From positions 1 through 64,000 of the forward strand of contig NZ_MVHD01000010.1 of NCBI RefSeq assembly GCF_002086635.1: a DNA stretch of 64,000 bases, written 5' to 3'. The DNA comes from Mycobacterium alsense (GTDB lineage Bacteria > Actinomycetota > Actinomycetes > Mycobacteriales > Mycobacteriaceae). The position numbers and the translations under genes were made by a program. How positions within the stretch are numbered: position 1 is the first letter of the stretch; the number at the start of each line of letters is the position of its first letter. This document shows positions 26,484 through 34,249 of this stretch, piece after piece. Below the pieces are notes generated by a model, which did not search any database, was not told the origin of the DNA, and saw nothing but the letters and a program-made list of their open reading frames with translations.

Positions 26484-27752
26484 ATGAACGACTTTGAGGC
26501 CCGCGACTTCTTCACCGACCCCTCGTTCGTTCCCGATCCCCACCCGTATTTCGACTACCTGCGCGAACAGGGTCCGGTGGTCCGGGAGCCGCACCACGGC
26601 GTCGTCGCCGTCACCGGCTACGAGGAGGCCATGGCCCTCTACAAGGACGTCGACTCGTATTCCAGCTGCATCGCGGTCGGCGGGCCGTTTCCGCCGTTGC
26701 CGTTCGAACCCTCCGGCGACGACATCGGCGCCCTGATCGAGCGGCACCGCACGCGGCTGCCGCTGCACGAGCACATGGTGACGATGGATCCGCCCGAGCA
26801 CACCCGCGCCCGGTCGGTGCTGAGCCGCCTGCTCACGCCCGCGCGGTTGAAGGAGAATCAGGACTTCCTCTACGGCCTGGCCGATCACCAGCTCGACGAG
26901 TTCGTCGCCGACGGCGAATGCGAGTTCCTCGAGGCATATTCGAAGCCGTACGCGCTGCTGGCCGTAGCCAACCTGCTGGGTGTGCCCGAGACCGACCACA
27001 AGGAATTCCGGGCCGTGTTCGCGAATTCGCACACGGTGGGCAACTTGGAGCACGATCCCGCGGCGATCAACCCGCTGGACTTCCTCGACGAGAAGTTCAG
27101 CTTCTACATCGAGGACCGCCGTCGCGAGCCGCGCGCCGACGTGCTGAGTGAGCTTGCGGCGGCGAAATATCCGGACGGGTCCACGCCGGAGGTCGTCGAC
27201 GTCGTGCGGACCGCCACCTTCCTGTTCGGGGCTGGCCAGGAAACGACCGCCAAGCTGCTGGGCGCCGCGTTGCGAATCCTTTGCGACCGGCCCGATCTGC
27301 AGCAGGCGCTGCGCGACGACCGCAGCCTCATTCCCGCCTTCATCGAGGAATCGTTGCGGATGGAAAGCCCGGTCAAGACCACCTTCCGGCTGGCGAAACG
27401 GTCGACCTGCGTGGGGGGCGTCGACATCCCGGCCGGCACCACGGTCATGGTTGCCCCGGGCGCGATCAACCGGGACCCCAGGCGATTCGAGAACCCGCAC
27501 GAGTTCCGGCTCGACCGCGGCAACGTCCGCGAGCAGATCGCGTTCGCCCGCGGCGTGCACACCTGCCCCGGCGCGCCCCTCGCCCGCATCGAGGGCCGGG
27601 TCTCCCTCGAGCGCATCCTCGACCGGATGGCCGACATCCACTTCGACGAGGCCCACCACGGACCGGCGGGCGACCGCCGCTTTACCTACGCCCCGAGCTA
27701 CATCCTGCGCGGGCTCAACGAACTCCACATCCGGTTCACGCCAAAGCCGTAG
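26484..27752 (+). CDS. Cytochrome P450
   Basis: 422 residues. I-helix FGAGQETTAK, ExxR in EESLRM, haem loop FARGVHTCPGAPLAR with the axial Cys at residue 361. It differs clearly from the P450 at 17281-18543 and from CYP124 in this window. It begins 22 bp after the TetR stop; ATG 26484 is preferred over an in-frame TTG two codons earlier. It is probably co-transcribed with the TetR and the following secreted protein. Confidence 0.92.
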   Translation: MNDFEARDFFTDPSFVPDPHPYFDYLREQGPVVREPHHGVVAVTGYEEAMALYKDVDSYSSCIAVGGPFPPLPFEPSGDDIGALIERHRTRLPLHEHMVTMDPPEHTRARSVLSRLLTPARLKENQDFLYGLADHQLDEFVADGECEFLEAYSKPYALLAVANLLGVPETDHKEFRAVFANSHTVGNLEHDPAAINPLDFLDEKFSFYIEDRRREPRADVLSELAAAKYPDGSTPEVVDVVRTATFLFGAGQETTAKLLGAALRILCDRPDLQQALRDDRSLIPAFIEESLRMESPVKTTFRLAKRSTCVGGVDIPAGTTVMVAPGAINRDPRRFENPHEFRLDRGNVREQIAFARGVHTCPGAPLARIEGRVSLERILDRMADIHFDEAHHGPAGDRRFTYAPSYILRGLNELHIRFTPKP

Positions 27753-27762
27753 GCGGTCAACG

Positions 27763-28260
27763 ATGCTGCGCATGGTGGTGGCGGCGGTCCCGGCGGTGAC
27801 GCTGGCGCTCGGTGCGGCCCCGGCGGCCGCGTCCGGCGGCGAGTGGGGGCTCAACGGAACCTACGCCGCCACGTCGAACGGCCAGTGGGCGCAGACCAAC
27901 CAGATCTACCGCGACGAGGCCACCGTCCGCAGCACCTGGACGGTCAGCATGACCTGTAGCACCCCGGTCGAATGCACCGGACGCGTCGACAGCGACCTGG
28001 GGTGGAGCGCCGACGTCGCCATCCACGGCAGCGAGTACGTCGTCAGGCGCGACATTCCCAACTGGGAGCCCTGCCCCGACGGTTCGGCCCGCACCGGGCA
28101 TCAGATCTATCGGTTCTATCCGGTGGACGAAAGGGGTTGGGTCTCACACGGATCGACGGTCCTCGCCGGCTTCGACAAGACCGTCGGCGACAGCGGCGCC
28201 TGCGGCATCAACAAGGCGCTGGTGATCACGATGCCGTTCCGGCTGGAAAAGATCGGTTGA
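27763..28260 (+). CDS. Small secreted protein (related to the one at 20163-20612)
   Basis: 165 residues with a signal peptide (MLRMVVAAVPAVTLALG..., cleavage near AAAS, about residue 25). The mature domain has four cysteines (MTCSTPVEC, EPCPDG, GACGIN) and ends MPFRLEKIG, echoing the paralogue at 20163-20612. It starts 10 bp after the P450 stop. Function unknown; probably exported and disulfide-bonded. Pairing of such a protein with each P450/TetR module is notable. Confidence 0.8.
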   Translation: MLRMVVAAVPAVTLALGAAPAAASGGEWGLNGTYAATSNGQWAQTNQIYRDEATVRSTWTVSMTCSTPVECTGRVDSDLGWSADVAIHGSEYVVRRDIPNWEPCPDGSARTGHQIYRFYPVDERGWVSHGSTVLAGFDKTVGDSGACGINKALVITMPFRLEKIG

Positions 28261-28354
28261 ACTGGTCGCTTGGGACCCTCGCGCGCGGGGCGCGTCGGCC
28301 AGCAAAATACGGTTTCGGCCGAGGGCGCACGCCCACACAATTCGACAGAACGCC

Positions 28355-29389
28355 TCAGGATTTCCGGCAGCACCCAACATCGGCTAGTCGATTCAGTTGT
28401 TCTAAAGCGTCATGAGCTTCCACGTAGGCTGTCGCTGCCATTTCGTTTTGGCATGGCATTTTCCTGAGGATCGCCGCCGCGTTCCCAAGGCGTACCAAGA
28501 CGTCTCCGACTGCCGCTGGTGGGATATCCACCCTGGCACCTCGATAATTGCTCAAGATGCATTGAATCGCCTTGGGTAGCCGCTTGCCGTCTGGCGTAAC
28601 GCCATCAGCCAAGAGATAAGGCAGCTTCCAAGTGTGAACGTCATTCGCGGCACCTACGTAAGCGAAGCAGTGGACGGCTAGCTTGTATTTCGGATGCAGG
28701 TCGCCGACGTCGGACATGTCCAAACCGGATCCACAATTGCGTTGGAGCAGCGTGCCAAGCTCGACCGCTACGTCTGGGCACCGACGGTAAATTCCGTGGA
28801 CTGATAACCACCACAGATCGCTTGGCGGTTCCTCGGCGTCGAGGTTCAACCACACCCGAGGGCGCAGGCCGCCGCCGGAGACATCGCCTGCGTACAGCAT
28901 GTTCGCGTCGCTGACAGCAACGGTCCTGACGCGCTGATCTGCAGCGTAGCGGCGTGCTTGTGCTAGGGCCGCGTCGATGGCGGATCGACGCCCTATGAGT
29001 GAGCCCGGTCGTTTGACCTCGAGTACCAGCCACTTGACACCCAAGCTGGCCAGGACGATATCGGCTCGTCCGACTTGCGGTTTGACGTCTGACACTGGCC
29101 AGTCAAGGACGGTCGCAAAGAGGTCTTCAAGGATGTTCTCTGCGATCTTCTCGACCGGTGGACCGAAACCGGCTTGCTGCAATCTTTTCCGGCGCTCCAC
29201 AGCGAATGCGGGCCATGTCGCTCGTATGCGTTCGGCGCACTTCCGGTAGGCGGCCAGTTTCTTGAATGAGTCATCGATAGACGCAGCGCCGCCGGGGGTC
29301 CGATTATCCGATGGGTGAGGGCTTACTAGATCGTCGATACCGGACTGCGGTAGGTCCCGGTGCACAGGACCATGATCTTGCTCCTGCAT
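28355..29389 (-). CDS. Putative PD-(D/E)XK nuclease-like protein (HsdR-N-type), unknown role
   Basis: About 344 residues. The middle region reads EKIAENILEDLFATVLDWP, then GRADIVLA, then WLVLEVKRPGSL, then an AxxQARRYAADQRV helix. This D...ExK arrangement is the core of the PD-(D/E)XK nuclease fold used by type I restriction HsdR N-termini and related proteins. The remaining C-terminal half is not recognised. No helicase or methyltransferase gene is adjacent. Codon use is visibly less GC-biased than its neighbours, suggesting recent acquisition. The start is uncertain: ATG 29389 is used here, and TTG 29437 is an in-frame alternative; neither has a strong ribosome-binding site. It converges with the secreted-protein gene. 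Confidence 0.7.
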   Translation of the reverse strand: MQEQDHGPVHRDLPQSGIDDLVSPHPSDNRTPGGAASIDDSFKKLAAYRKCAERIRATWPAFAVERRKRLQQAGFGPPVEKIAENILEDLFATVLDWPVSDVKPQVGRADIVLASLGVKWLVLEVKRPGSLIGRRSAIDAALAQARRYAADQRVRTVAVSDANMLYAGDVSGGGLRPRVWLNLDAEEPPSDLWWLSVHGIYRRCPDVAVELGTLLQRNCGSGLDMSDVGDLHPKYKLAVHCFAYVGAANDVHTWKLPYLLADGVTPDGKRLPKAIQCILSNYRGARVDIPPAAVGDVLVRLGNAAAILRKMPCQNEMAATAYVEAHDALEQLNRLADVGCCRKS

Positions 29390-29552
29390 GCGTTGAGCGT
29401 ACGCAGTGCCATCCGGCGAGCAGGGCGTTTTGACCAACCGAATAGGAGCGAACGGACGCCTCTACCCCTGCCACGGGAACTATCGTCGAAGTCAATCGGA
29501 CAGAGCGAATGATCAGTAGCCCGTTAACTCGCTGTATGACACCATATGGCAA

Positions 29553-30305
29553 ATGAAGGACGACGATCCCGAAAAGCGGATCCGCGAGTTGGAACAACAG
29601 CTCGCCGACGTCAGCCGTAACCCGCAAAGCCAACCGACGTACACGGAGAGCCCGACCTACACGGAGGGCCCGGCGGGCCGGAGCGGGTCGCCGTACGGGT
29701 TCGGCTTCCCGCCGCCGCGACGCCGCAAGTCGTACACCTGGCTCCTCCTCGTCGTCGCGCTGGCGTTCCTCGGGCCGATCATCATCAGCCTCATAACGCA
29801 TTTCGTCAGGCCCACCCCCCACAGGTTCGTCGGTCCCCGCACGACGACGACGTCCGCCGGTCCCACCGCGGTGCCGCAAGGGGGCGAGCTGCGCGTGGGC
29901 GGCAACATGGGCAGCCGAACGATCGCGTGCAACGACGGCAACCTCACCCTGTACGGCTACGGCACCACGTACACGGTCACCGGCCACTGCGCCGGACTCA
30001 CGGTGGGCGGCTACAACAACATCGTCACCGTCGACAGCGCCGACGCCCTGGAGTCCACCGGCTACGGCAACACCGTCACCGACAAGGCCTGTGACAATGC
30101 GACCCTGAAGCTGTCCAGCTACGGGATCACGTTCAACATCACCGGTCACTGCGCCAGCCTGGCGATCACCAGCTATGACAACAAGGTCACCGTCGACAGC
30201 GTCGACGCCATCACCGTCTCCGGCTACAACAACGACGTCGCGTATCACTCGGGCACGCCCAAGGTCACCGATTCGGGCTATTCCAACAACATTCGCCAGG
30301 GCTGA
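29553..30305 (+). CDS. DUF3060 domain membrane-anchored protein
   Basis: 250 residues. A charged N-terminus with a short coiled-coil-like stretch (EKRIRELEQQLADVS) and a Pro/Thr-rich linker lead to one transmembrane helix (about residues 63-84). The extracellular part is a beta-rich DUF3060 domain made of repeated strands. Two repeat units are obvious: TYTVTGHCAGL...NNIVTVDS and TFNITGHCASL...DNKVTVDS, each with paired cysteines. Mycobacterial DUF3060 proteins are small envelope proteins without known function. It probably has its own promoter in 29390-29552. Confidence 0.88.
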   Translation: MKDDDPEKRIRELEQQLADVSRNPQSQPTYTESPTYTEGPAGRSGSPYGFGFPPPRRRKSYTWLLLVVALAFLGPIIISLITHFVRPTPHRFVGPRTTTTSAGPTAVPQGGELRVGGNMGSRTIACNDGNLTLYGYGTTYTVTGHCAGLTVGGYNNIVTVDSADALESTGYGNTVTDKACDNATLKLSSYGITFNITGHCASLAITSYDNKVTVDSVDAITVSGYNNDVAYHSGTPKVTDSGYSNNIRQG

Positions 30306-30314
30306 CGGGGCGCC

Positions 30315-30785
30315 TCACGCCGCCAAGGCGAGGCACAAGGCCAACAGGGCCGCGCCCTGCAGGGCGGCGCGGACATTGATGACGCGGTCCCAGTCCGACT
30401 GCAGCGCACGGGCATTCGCCGGCACGGTGTTCGCCTCGGCGGCGGCCGTCAGTTGCCGGTTGATCGGCGCGCTCACCCGCAGGTAGAGCCCGAGCCAGAC
30501 CAGCAGCAGCGTGACCGCCGTGCCCGCCAGGGCCGCCGCGATCCATCGGCCCGCCGCGGCCGCGGCCAGCGCGCCCGCCGCCGCGGCGACGATCCCGAGC
30601 GCGCCCGGCAGCGGCATGCGCCGGTCGCCGTAACGGTGCACGCTGCCCATCACCGCGACGAGCGAGCGATCGTCGATGCGCGCCAACGCCGGTCGCTGCA
30701 CCATCGCGCAGAACACGTCGGTGCCGAACACCACCGCGGTGCCCAGCGCGGCGACCAGCGCGGCCACCCGGGCCAACTCGGTCAC
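30315..30785 (-). CDS. DUF1772 integral membrane protein
   Basis: 156 residues with four predicted transmembrane helices and the DUF1772-type pattern (VFGTDVFCAMVQRPAL near the first helix, RVSAPINRQL before the last). Function is unknown; relatives (anthrone oxygenase-like) sit next to SnoaL-like or oxidoreductase genes. GTG start at 30785 overlaps the stop of the SnoaL-like gene (GTGA), so the two are co-translated. Confidence 0.85.
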   Translation of the reverse strand: MTELARVAALVAALGTAVVFGTDVFCAMVQRPALARIDDRSLVAVMGSVHRYGDRRMPLPGALGIVAAAAGALAAAAAGRWIAAALAGTAVTLLLVWLGLYLRVSAPINRQLTAAAEANTVPANARALQSDWDRVINVRAALQGAALLALCLALAA

Positions 30786-31180
30786 GCCGCCCCCAGCTGC
30801 TGAAAGAGCTCCAGGGTGTTGAGCTCGTCCCAATGCTCGACGAACATGCCGCCGGCGACGCGCCAGATGTCGATGGAGCGCATCTCGATGGGTCGCCCGG
30901 TGGCCGGGATTCCCATGAAGTCGCCGCGGTGGCTGCCGCGGTAGACGAAGCGGCCGACCACCCGATCGCCGGAGACGACGAGGTCCTCCATGGTCGCCGC
31001 CAGGTCGGGGAACGCGGCGAAGAACGCCGCCCAGAACCGCCGGTTGGCCTCCCGCCCGTCGCCGACGAACGCGTTGTGATTGCGGTAGTCGGTGGCGACG
31101 AAGCCGTCGACGAGGTCCGCGTCATGGTCGTTGAGCATCTGCACGAAGGCCTCGGCGAGGCGCTGGCCGGTGTCATTCAT
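30782..31180 (-). CDS. SnoaL-like ester cyclase/polyketide-cyclase fold protein
   Basis: 132 residues, NTF2-like fold. FVATDYRNHNAFVGDGRE, FRDVVGRFVYRGSHRGDF-type strands, IPATGRPIEMRSIDIWRV and HWDELNTLELFQQLG match the SnoaL-like family. Members catalyse cyclisations or hydrolysis, or have unknown roles. ATG 31180. It is divergent from the TetR gene at 31256 with a palindrome between them, so it and the DUF1772 gene are probably repressed by that TetR. Confidence 0.87.
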   Translation of the reverse strand: MNDTGQRLAEAFVQMLNDHDADLVDGFVATDYRNHNAFVGDGREANRRFWAAFFAAFPDLAATMEDLVVSGDRVVGRFVYRGSHRGDFMGIPATGRPIEMRSIDIWRVAGGMFVEHWDELNTLELFQQLGAA

Positions 31181-31214
31181 GCTAGCAACGCTAACCCTGG
31201 GCCACGACGGTGTC

Positions 31215-31247
31215 AATAGCATTGCTAGAGTTTCTAGCGGTGCTATT
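31215..31247. promoter_or_regulatory. Nested palindromic operator between SnoaL-like gene and TetR
   Basis: Outer arms AATAGCA (31215-31221) and TGCTATT (31241-31247) are perfect. Inside them lies a second palindrome, GCTAGA-N2/3-TCTAGC, around 31224-31238. The position in a 75-bp divergent intergenic region and the size fit a TetR dimer-of-dimers site controlling both directions. Confidence 0.7.
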
Positions 31248-31255
31248 ATCGAGGC

Positions 31256-31837
31256 ATGCCTGCCGAAGACCGGCGCGCGCGGGAGCGAGCCGCGCGCCGC
31301 GAGCTGATCGTCGACACCGCCCGGCGCATCGCCGAGACCGAGGGATGGGACGCCGTGACCACCCGCCGGCTCTCGACCGAGATCGAGTACAGCCAGCCCG
31401 TCCTCTACAAACACTTCACGAGCATGGACGAGATCGCCGCCGCCGTCGCCCTCGACGGGTTCGCCGAGCTGGCCGCCCGGCAGCGCGCCGCCCGCACCGC
31501 CGGCCGCACGCCCGGCGAGGCGCTGACCCGGGTCGCCCACGCCTATCTCGACTTCGCCCGCGACTACCCCGCCGTCTACGACGCGATGTTCACCAGCAGC
31601 ACCATCCTTCGCTTCGCGAAGGAAGACACCCCGCCCCCGTTGGTCGCCGCCTTCGACGAGCTGCGCCAAGCGATTTCCCCGATGACCGACGACGCCGACA
31701 CCCTCACCGAGGTGTTCTGGGCGGCGCTGCACGGCCTGACCTCGCTGAGCCGCGGCGGCCGGCTGCGGCCGGACCACGACAGCGAGAGGATCGACGCGTT
31801 GATCGGCCGGTTCTGCCCGGCCGATGCCTCGCCGTAA
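31256..31837 (+). CDS. TetR family transcriptional regulator
   Basis: 193 residues. N-terminal HTH with VTTRRLSTEIEYSQPVLYKH followed by FTSMDEIAAAVAL; the ligand domain ends in a WxALHGL segment (WAALHGLTSLS) typical of TetR_C_13/WHG-like domains. Divergent from the SnoaL/DUF1772 pair with a clear palindromic operator 9 bp upstream of its ATG. Likely a local repressor; the ligand is unknown. Confidence 0.9.
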   Translation: MPAEDRRARERAARRELIVDTARRIAETEGWDAVTTRRLSTEIEYSQPVLYKHFTSMDEIAAAVALDGFAELAARQRAARTAGRTPGEALTRVAHAYLDFARDYPAVYDAMFTSSTILRFAKEDTPPPLVAAFDELRQAISPMTDDADTLTEVFWAALHGLTSLSRGGRLRPDHDSERIDALIGRFCPADASP

Positions 31838-31846
31838 CCTGGCACG

Positions 31847-32404
31847 GTGACCCCGAGCACCCGGCTGTCGGTCGAGGACTGGCTGCAGGCGGGCTACGCC
31901 GTGCTCGCCGAGGAGGGCGTGCGCGCCCTCAAGGTCGAACGCCTCTGTAAGCAGGCGGGCGTCACCCGGGGCAGCTTCTACTGGCACTTCCGCGACATGG
32001 ACGCCTACCGCGCCGCGCTGGTCGAATCGTGGAACACGTTTTTGGAACGCGACCGGCAATCGCTGGCCGAACTGGACACGCTGGCCCCGCGGGAACGGTT
32101 GTCCGCCATGATGATTGCGCTGGTCAGCCCGCGGCACTGGATGCTCGAGCGCGCGATGCGCGAGTGGGCGCGCACCGACCCGGCCGCCGCCGCCAGCATC
32201 CACGCCGCCGACCGGCGGCTCCTGCGCGCCGTCGCTAAGGCCTACAGCGACTACGGTTTCGCCCCGGCCGACGCCAGGCTGCGCGCGGAGCTGACCTTCG
32301 CGGCCGGGATCGGGCTGCTGCACCTGGCCGGCTCGGCGGCCGAGGCGCAGCGGGCGGCGCAACGCGAGCGGCTGCTGGACCTGATGCTGGCCGACCCGCG
32401 CTAG
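31847..32404 (+). CDS. TetR family transcriptional regulator
   Basis: 185 residues, short. HTH with VERLCKQAGVTRGSFYWHF followed by RDMDAYRAALVESW. The RGSFYWHF recognition helix is typical of TetR. It starts (GTG) 10 bp after the previous TetR stop, giving two tandem, dissimilar TetR genes in one transcript. It converges with the flavoprotein gene, with only 4 bp between the stops. Confidence 0.88.
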   Translation: MTPSTRLSVEDWLQAGYAVLAEEGVRALKVERLCKQAGVTRGSFYWHFRDMDAYRAALVESWNTFLERDRQSLAELDTLAPRERLSAMMIALVSPRHWMLERAMREWARTDPAAAASIHAADRRLLRAVAKAYSDYGFAPADARLRAELTFAAGIGLLHLAGSAAEAQRAAQRERLLDLMLADPR

Positions 32405-32408
32405 ACCG

Positions 32409-33554
32409 TCAGACCATCGCGATCGGGGAGATCTTCGCGCCGATGGCCAACGCGCCGGCCAACTCCCGGCCCATGTCGTAGTCGAACACGACGTGCCCGG
32501 ACGCGATGTCCACGTCCCGCTTGAAACGCTGCAGCGGGCTCGACAGGAACTGCGCGCTGGCGCCGGACGCCTCCAGCAGGTCGGCGATGATCGCGCGGCT
32601 CTCGTGCACGGTGTGGGCGGCCGCCAGCCGCGCGTCGGCCCGCACCGGCCGGCCCACCCGCTCGCCGCCGGCGACCAGGCGCTCGATGCCGTCGGCCGTG
32701 TCGGCGATCAGCGCCCGCAGCGCGCGCAGCCGCACCCGCGCGTCGGCGAGCCGGATCTGGGCTGCGGGCTGATCCTTTTGCGCCACACCGCTATACGCCA
32801 GGACCCGCTCGCCCAGCCGCTCGGCGAACAGGTCGGTCACCCGCTCGGCCGCGCCCAGCACCGGCATCGACGCCGTCAGCGCCAGCGCCGGCACCAGCGG
32901 CCACCTGTAGGTCGGCGCGTCGTGGAAGCGCGCGCCGGGTGCGGTTCCGCCGTAGATGTCGGCCACCGCGACGATGCGGTGCTCGGGGACCAGCACGTCG
33001 GTGACGACCACGTCGTGGGATCCGGTGCCGCGCATGCCCGCGGTGTGCCAGGTGTCGACGACCTCGGCCTGCTCGGCGGGCAGCACGGCGAGCGCCGGGT
33101 CGATCCGGTCCGGCCGCTCGATGAGCGCCCCGACGATCATCCAGTCCGCGTCCATCGCCCCGGTCGCCCACGCCCACCGGCCGCTCAGGCGCACCCCGCC
33201 CTCGGTCGGGGCGGCGCGCCCGGTCGGGGCCAGGGGAGCGGGCGCGAGCACCGGGCCCGCGGCGAACACCTCCTCCTGCGCCTTCGGGTCGAAAAGCGAC
33301 AGCATCCAATTGTGCAGCGCGTAGAACCCCAGCGTCCACGCGCTGGAGGGGCACCCGTGCGCCATGCGCCGAATCGGTTGCAGCAGTTCGGGAAACGGGG
33401 CCTGGATGCCGCCGAATCGGGCGGGGAGCAGCAGCCGGAACAGCTCGGTCCGCCGGAACTCGCCGACGGTCGGCGCGGGCAGCCGGCGCAGCCGCTCGGC
33501 CTCCTCGGCGCGTTCGGCCAGCCGCGCGACGAATTCGGCGGTGATCCCGTGCAC
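32409..33554 (-). CDS. Acyl-CoA dehydrogenase-fold flavin-dependent oxygenase (HsaA-like)
   Basis: 381 residues of the ACAD superfamily. The N-terminal helical domain (FGGIQAPFPELLQPIRRMAHGCPSSAW), middle beta domain (SGRWAWATGAMDADW, GTGSHDVVVTDVLVPE) and C-terminal helical bundle match the HsaA/DszC/p-hydroxyphenylacetate-hydroxylase branch. That branch uses reduced flavin from a separate reductase to hydroxylate aromatics rather than dehydrogenating acyl-CoA. The catalytic Glu of true ACADs is not evident. GTG 33554 is chosen because an earlier in-frame start would cover the operator region. Divergent from TetR 33620. Confidence 0.82.
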   Translation of the reverse strand: MHGITAEFVARLAERAEEAERLRRLPAPTVGEFRRTELFRLLLPARFGGIQAPFPELLQPIRRMAHGCPSSAWTLGFYALHNWMLSLFDPKAQEEVFAAGPVLAPAPLAPTGRAAPTEGGVRLSGRWAWATGAMDADWMIVGALIERPDRIDPALAVLPAEQAEVVDTWHTAGMRGTGSHDVVVTDVLVPEHRIVAVADIYGGTAPGARFHDAPTYRWPLVPALALTASMPVLGAAERVTDLFAERLGERVLAYSGVAQKDQPAAQIRLADARVRLRALRALIADTADGIERLVAGGERVGRPVRADARLAAAHTVHESRAIIADLLEASGASAQFLSSPLQRFKRDVDIASGHVVFDYDMGRELAGALAIGAKISPIAMV

Positions 33555-33560
33555 CGGGCG

Positions 33561-33612
33561 ACCGTAACATACCAAAGAGTACGGTAATAAAAGAGCATAT
33601 GCTCTGTTATTA
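33561..33612. promoter_or_regulatory. Two palindromes between the flavoprotein and its divergent TetR
   Basis: 33585-33612 is a 28-bp palindrome (TAATAA ... TTATTA around the perfect core AGAGCATATGCTCT at 33592-33605) with one mismatched pair. Next to it ACCGTA (33561-33566) and TACGGT (33580-33585) form a second inverted pair. Both lie between divergent start codons, the classical layout for a TetR repressor controlling itself and its neighbour. The core would be inside the coding region if TetR began at the ATG at 33599, which argues for the GTG at 33620. Confidence 0.75.
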
Positions 33613-33619
33613 TGTCCGG

Positions 33620-34234
33620 GTGCCCCGCCCACGCCTCTACGACCAGGATCAGATCCTGGATGCCGTGGAGCGGCTGGCGGTGCAGTCCGGGCCCGCCGCC
33701 GTCACCATCCGCGCGATCGGCGATGCGATCGGCGTGTCCAACGGCGCCGTCTATCACACGTTCGGTTCCCGCGCCGGCCTCGTGGGTCGCGCGTGGTTGC
33801 GCGCGGGGCACCGGTTCCTGGCCGCGCAAGGCGCATTGATCGACTCCGCGCCCGCCGGCGATGGCGCGGCGGCGGTGGTGGCGGCGGCAGAGGCGCCCAC
33901 GGTGTTCGCGGAACAGCACCCGCACTCCTCTCAGCTGCTGCTGACGGTGCGCCGCGAGGAGCTGCTGGGGCCCGAGACGCCGCCCGAGGTCGCCACCCAG
34001 CTGCGCGACCTCGACCGGCTGCTGGTGGGCACCATGATTCGGCTGGCACGCGCCCTGTGGGATCGCAAGGATGCCGCGGCCGTCGACGTCATCACCGCCT
34101 GCGTCGTCGACCTGCCGACCGCGATCCTGTTGCGCCGCAACAGGATCGACGATCCCGATGCGCGCGAACGGCTGCGCGCCGCGGTACGCGCCGTCCTGGC
34201 CGTCGGCGCACCGCCGCCGCGAAAAGCCAAGTGA
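33620..34234 (+). CDS. TetR family transcriptional regulator
   Basis: 204 residues from the GTG at 33620 (VPRPRLYDQDQIL). HTH in VTIRAIGDAIGVSNGAVYHTF. Ligand domain of about 140 residues without recognisable motifs; the C-terminus is basic. Divergent from the HsaA-like flavoprotein and 15 bp before an enoyl-CoA hydratase-like gene, so it probably regulates both. An ATG at 33599 would add seven residues encoded by operator DNA and is less likely. Confidence 0.88.
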   Translation: MPRPRLYDQDQILDAVERLAVQSGPAAVTIRAIGDAIGVSNGAVYHTFGSRAGLVGRAWLRAGHRFLAAQGALIDSAPAGDGAAAVVAAAEAPTVFAEQHPHSSQLLLTVRREELLGPETPPEVATQLRDLDRLLVGTMIRLARALWDRKDAAAVDVITACVVDLPTAILLRRNRIDDPDARERLRAAVRAVLAVGAPPPRKAK

Positions 34235-34249
34235 GAAGGAAGGAACCCC

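Noticed and set aside
28261..28354. Terminator hairpin between the secreted protein and the nuclease-like gene
   Set aside because: Only short GC-rich self-complementary runs are visible, with no long stem comparable to the other convergent junctions.
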